DNA of 64,000 nt, taken from positions 62,430,186 to 62,494,185 of the forward strand of contig OU342630.1 in assembly GCA_910589415.1 (NCBI GenBank). The letters are read 5' to 3'. This document shows, piece by piece, positions 60,136-64,000 of the stretch; position 1 is the first letter of the stretch, and every line of letters starts with the position of its first letter. Source of the stretch: Malachius bipustulatus (taxonomy: Eukaryota; Arthropoda; Insecta; Coleoptera; Melyridae). The position numbers were made by a program, and so were the translations under genes. The notes under the pieces were generated by a model that worked only from the letters and a program-made list of their open reading frames with translations, made no database searches and was not told where the DNA came from.

Positions 60136-63100
60136 TATAACATACATACTTACAGATGTGTAGATAAGGCGAATTTTGTATCTCAAACGATTTCTATATA
60201 GATACGCATCATCAAAAAAAATTTTTTTGATTTTTTTTTACACCCTGTATCATGAAAACGGTGCTTTTGCAGACCCATGTGTTAATTGTAACGTTTCGTC
60301 TTAGAATGAGTCGGGGAATCACACCCTGTACCCATATTATTAAAAGCAACGGACTAAGTATAGATCCCCTAGAAACTCTAGAGTTGTGACCACTTTCTGA
60401 ATCTAAATAATAGTATATTGTCCAAGTCATAATAACTGTCTGCTCAAGATTTTTATTATTTCGCCCACATGCCACTATATTATACTCCTCCCCCACCTCA
60501 CACTTAGTTTCATGTAAGGTTTTGAGCAAGTGGTTCAGCACAAATAAATTTAATGACGTTAAACGTGCGAGGCAGGTCGGAGTGAACTCTATGCGAATTA
60601 GTTTGTTTTTCAATGTTCAACGCCGGGAAATTTCCCAGGAGTTGAAAACAATATGGCCTGATATTTGAATTTTCGTCGAAATTGGTATTTTTTACACCCC
60701 TGTATATGCATGATAGAAAAAAACTTAAAAACTAAATTAACAGGATGAGAAGAACATTTCTTAAACTTCATGCTAGTGTAAAAATGATTTTTTTTCAAGA
60801 CGCGTCAAAAATAGAAAATAGACGCGTACAGAAGCGAGGTAAAGCGCTAGTGGAAGCCGGCCTTTAGAAAATTTACAAAATTCTGATTAAGTTCAAGTAA
60901 AGATTTCATAACGTTGTTCTCATGCATATTCCCTTGATAGCACGTATGCCGTAAAAGCACGTAAGTATGCCTTGATAGCACGTAAGTATGACTTCCTTAA
61001 GCTATAGTTTATTTCAGCTTGCATCCCTAAAGTAAATTCCCCGTCATTATATATTATTACATTATCCCTTATTGGCAAATACCTTTCCTATTACTCATAG
61101 AATCACGAATATGATGCTTATATTAAATGAGTACTAAATCTAGAGTTGTAATATACGTGTAATATTTAGTAATTGTACCTACAGTGGTATGTATACCTTC
61201 TCGCGAAAATATCAAAGGGAGAAGACTAGATTTGTCTGCCAAGTGAATTTATACTCAGTGCTACAATTAATAATATTAAACTTATAGTAATTAAATATAT
61301 CCAATTAAATCTTCATGAAAGTACCCACACATTATGCTCACCCCACTTATAGAAACAACACTAATAAGGTTCCATATCAGAAGATTTGCGCGTAATAATG
61401 TTGGATATAACGTAACTCTTGAAAATAATTCATGATCATTGTGATGGAAAAAGTAAACACCAGCATCCAGAATCAATGATATGAAAATAATTTTAGATTT
61501 AAGGGGATATATCAGAGTATCAGTATCAGTGCGCGAAATATGTTTTTCACTTAGAATAGTATCCTTTTTTGCAGTGACATTGACCTGATTTCCAATCGCT
61601 GAATTCCAATCCTTTCATAGAATTCTATGAGTTATTGGTGAGTTATTGCACTATGTCCGCAATGTAGCAGAGTAGATAATTCTTTATCGCGAAACGATTC
61701 ATCTTCCTGCCGACCAGGTTTTGAATTGCCGGATTCAATGATTATCTTGATAAATATACTGCAAGAGTATTTCTCTGTTTATTCCTGAAGAAATATCCAC
61801 CTAAATTTCTTACAAAAATCACGTTTCGAGTTGACATTACGATGAATACCGCTTTTAAAAGATCATTAATAAATATTTTATTGTGCTAGGTATGTACGAT
61901 ATGAGTTTTATGACTAAGCGATTTATTATTACTTCAAGAAATAATAAAAATGTATTCAATATTATTAGGATTTCTATAAAAATTTTTGCTAAGAAATTCT
62001 AAATTTATAGGCTATAGGTAGGCGAAATCTTCCATACAAAGTCCACGGTGGGAATTTACAGAAGTTTTTCTTTCTTTTCAGATATTATTTTATCACATTA
62101 TGGACAGGAACTCACAGCGAGCTGCTCGAAGTTTCTTCAATGAATGCTAAAATTAAACTACATTCAAGCAGAAAAGAGTTCCATAACATAAAAACAGAAT
62201 AATTCCACTTTAAGATCTTGGATTCAATCAAAACAAGGAGACGAAATCACTGGAAAAGGGTTGAAAATTAAAAACCAATTACAATAATAATAACTTAGGT
62301 AAAGATTAGCAATAATTTGTTTTTATAGACGAAGAGGTTCCTAATAAAATAAACAATATCTAGAACAATTTTTAAAATCTTGTTGACTGGCCATTTCTGT
62401 CATTTATAATTAATTAGATTGTAACCTTTTGAAAAAATTGGTTTCTATTGGTATAGTTTCTCGAAATAATTTTGTTAGTTATTTAATACTTCATTTCGTT
62501 TACTGTAAACGTTTGCCAAGAAGTTAACGATAACGAAACAGTTACCTTAAAAATCTTCGAGAAGACGATGAGTCCAAAATTTCGATCAACTTTATTAATA
62601 AACTGTAATAAATCTTTTTTAAAATGCTTAAAATATTCTCTCCAAAACTTCAAAACAGAGAACTATTCCAGTTAAATAGTCGAAAAAAGGACTGAAATTG
62701 TGTTAATTAGACGTTTAACGAAATTTTAATGTTCGGCGAGGGCATCACTAGAACACTAGAACTTTAGCCAAGTTTCCCCCCTCGGATCCCGTAAGGGGTC
62801 ATCGCCATCTTGAATTTAAGAGATTAACTCATGTATCTCGGTAAATATCGGTTGTACGTATTAAAAAAGCACTGTTACAAAAATATTTGTTAAAGAGAAT
62901 ATACCCACCAATTTTCTTGTAAAATCGGAACAACCGTTTCCACCCCTTCAAGAGTCATTTCCGAGAATTTATATCTTTGAACAATAAGAAATTGCAAAAA
63001 AGCTCGAAACAGAAGTCGCGGGATTGGTACTCCTTAGGTAACAATTTTTGTAACAGGACTTTTTATGTACTACCGACAACAACAACCGACAATCAACAAC

Positions 63101-64000
63101 TTAGGTACAATAATATTGTTAAAAGTTTTGAACAGTTTCCTTGTAGCAAAAAAGAGGACCTAACGAGACAAGTCGATAACATATTGGAGATTTTCAATCC
63201 TCTGAGGAAGTACAGGACATGATACGTCTCCACAGGGTTGTATTACTCCAATTTCAAAAGATAGTTGAGACATCAACTAGTGTAGACGTCAATAGAGACA
63301 TCGAAGAAATCGAAATCTCTCAGGGGTGTAGAGAAACATAAATTCTACACGTTGCACGGAACGAAACTTTTAAATGATATTTGGTGATTACTCAAAAATT
63401 TACAGATCACATGGACAACTTGTTGTTTAAGAATTATTAAGGAAGTGTGCAAAACTAAAACAATAAAAAAGACCTTATTATTATTGAATTATTGAAAAAA
63501 TCATTTTACCCAGATTGCTCAACTAGTTTTCAATTAAGGAAAGTTATTTTCGAGTGTCGCTCTTTTCTTCAAGATAAAATTATTCTTGAAACATAAAGTC
63601 TAATGTAAAATGGTCTCTGCGCAACTTCTATAAGTCACTATCACGGTATAATCCGCGCTATCGATATTTTTTCGACTACAAAACTCAGAAGTAGAACACT
63701 ATCAAATAGGGATCTGTAATGACGATAATATTTTGGTTTGGAATAAATCATTTTATCATTCCCTATACTCAAAAAGCTAGAGTTACGTTTCACTAACAAG
63801 AGATGGCGTTAGTAGTATTGTTAAAGTACAAACGTTACAAGGTAAGCAAAACAGTTTTCAATGGTTTTTATAATAATTATCTATTGAACAAGGATAACTT
63901 ATTATTGAGAATATTTTATTTTATTTACTTTTATATTCCCTATAATTCAGATTGCTTCACTGGAGCAAATACAATTATTATGTAGATTGGTCTCATTTAA
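60136..64000. other. Intronic DNA with two isolated CACCCTGTA ends
   Basis: CACCCTGTA occurs at about 60241 and 60322 without partners. A minus-strand frame (60212-60613) includes a weak RT-like RGSILSPLL at about 60370-60345. Nothing else is recognisable to the window end. Confidence 0.4.

Noticed and set aside
60212..60613. 133-codon minus-strand frame with RGSILSPLL, resembling an RT motif
   Set aside because: Only one short RT-like stretch; the rest overlaps TE ends (CACCCTGTA) and shows no catalytic motif, so a LINE call is not supported.
1..64000. CRISPR arrays, bacterial operons, rRNA genes
   Set aside because: No regular direct repeat-spacer pattern, no ribosome-binding-site-led gene chains and no rRNA-like sequence; the DNA is eukaryotic with spliceosomal introns.

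Overview
The window is insect nuclear DNA. It is AT-rich, its one host gene has an insect-type immunoglobulin/fibronectin-III adhesion design, and it is packed with transposable elements. The order cannot be fixed from sequence alone. Many elements end in TACAGGGTG/CACCCTGTA, as is common in TE-rich insects such as beetles.

Host gene (minus strand). Three consecutive exons with consensus splice sites and matching phases lie at 11745-11571 (second half of an Ig domain), 7601-7396 and 7327-7045 (together one FN3 domain). They encode part of a neural cell-adhesion protein of the lachesin/klingon/wrapper kind. No further exon was found, so the roughly 52 kb upstream of 11745 is probably one very large intron, and the gene's 5' and 3' ends lie outside the window.

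Everything else that is recognisable is mobile DNA. From left to right: a decayed jockey-type LINE (2.6-4.7 kb); a 1.94 kb foldback element with arms over 900 bp (4905-6843); a deleted Tc1/mariner-like transposon with long TIRs (12.09-13.16 kb); several palindromic elements; a decayed RTE-type LINE (16.9-18.15 kb); a second decayed mariner-like element (18.9-20.02 kb); a tRNA-derived SINE with a perfect 12-bp target duplication (27.54-27.78 kb); another LINE interrupted by a palindromic element (27.8-29.6 kb); and five palindromic elements that share a core but carry different ends.

The centrepiece is 34949-46063, a Penelope-like element (PLE) bounded by an exact 12-bp target duplication. It has RT and GIY-YIG endonuclease coding on the minus strand, tandem direct pseudo-LTRs, a third inverted partial copy, and a hammerhead-ribozyme motif in each of the three repeat copies. 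Two later insertions sit in it: a 4.67 kb Ty3/gypsy retrotransposon (37366-42032) with a complete 1,386-codon Gag-Pol frame and near-identical LTRs, which splits the endonuclease domain, and a 1.18 kb non-autonomous DNA element (35286-36469) in one pseudo-LTR. The undisrupted right-hand copy gives empty sites for both.

The right third holds a diverged array of roughly 150-bp tandem repeats (53.9-57.4 kb) with a palindromic element inserted, a nested DNA transposon pair (46.5-48.3 kb), and intronic DNA in which nothing further could be identified.
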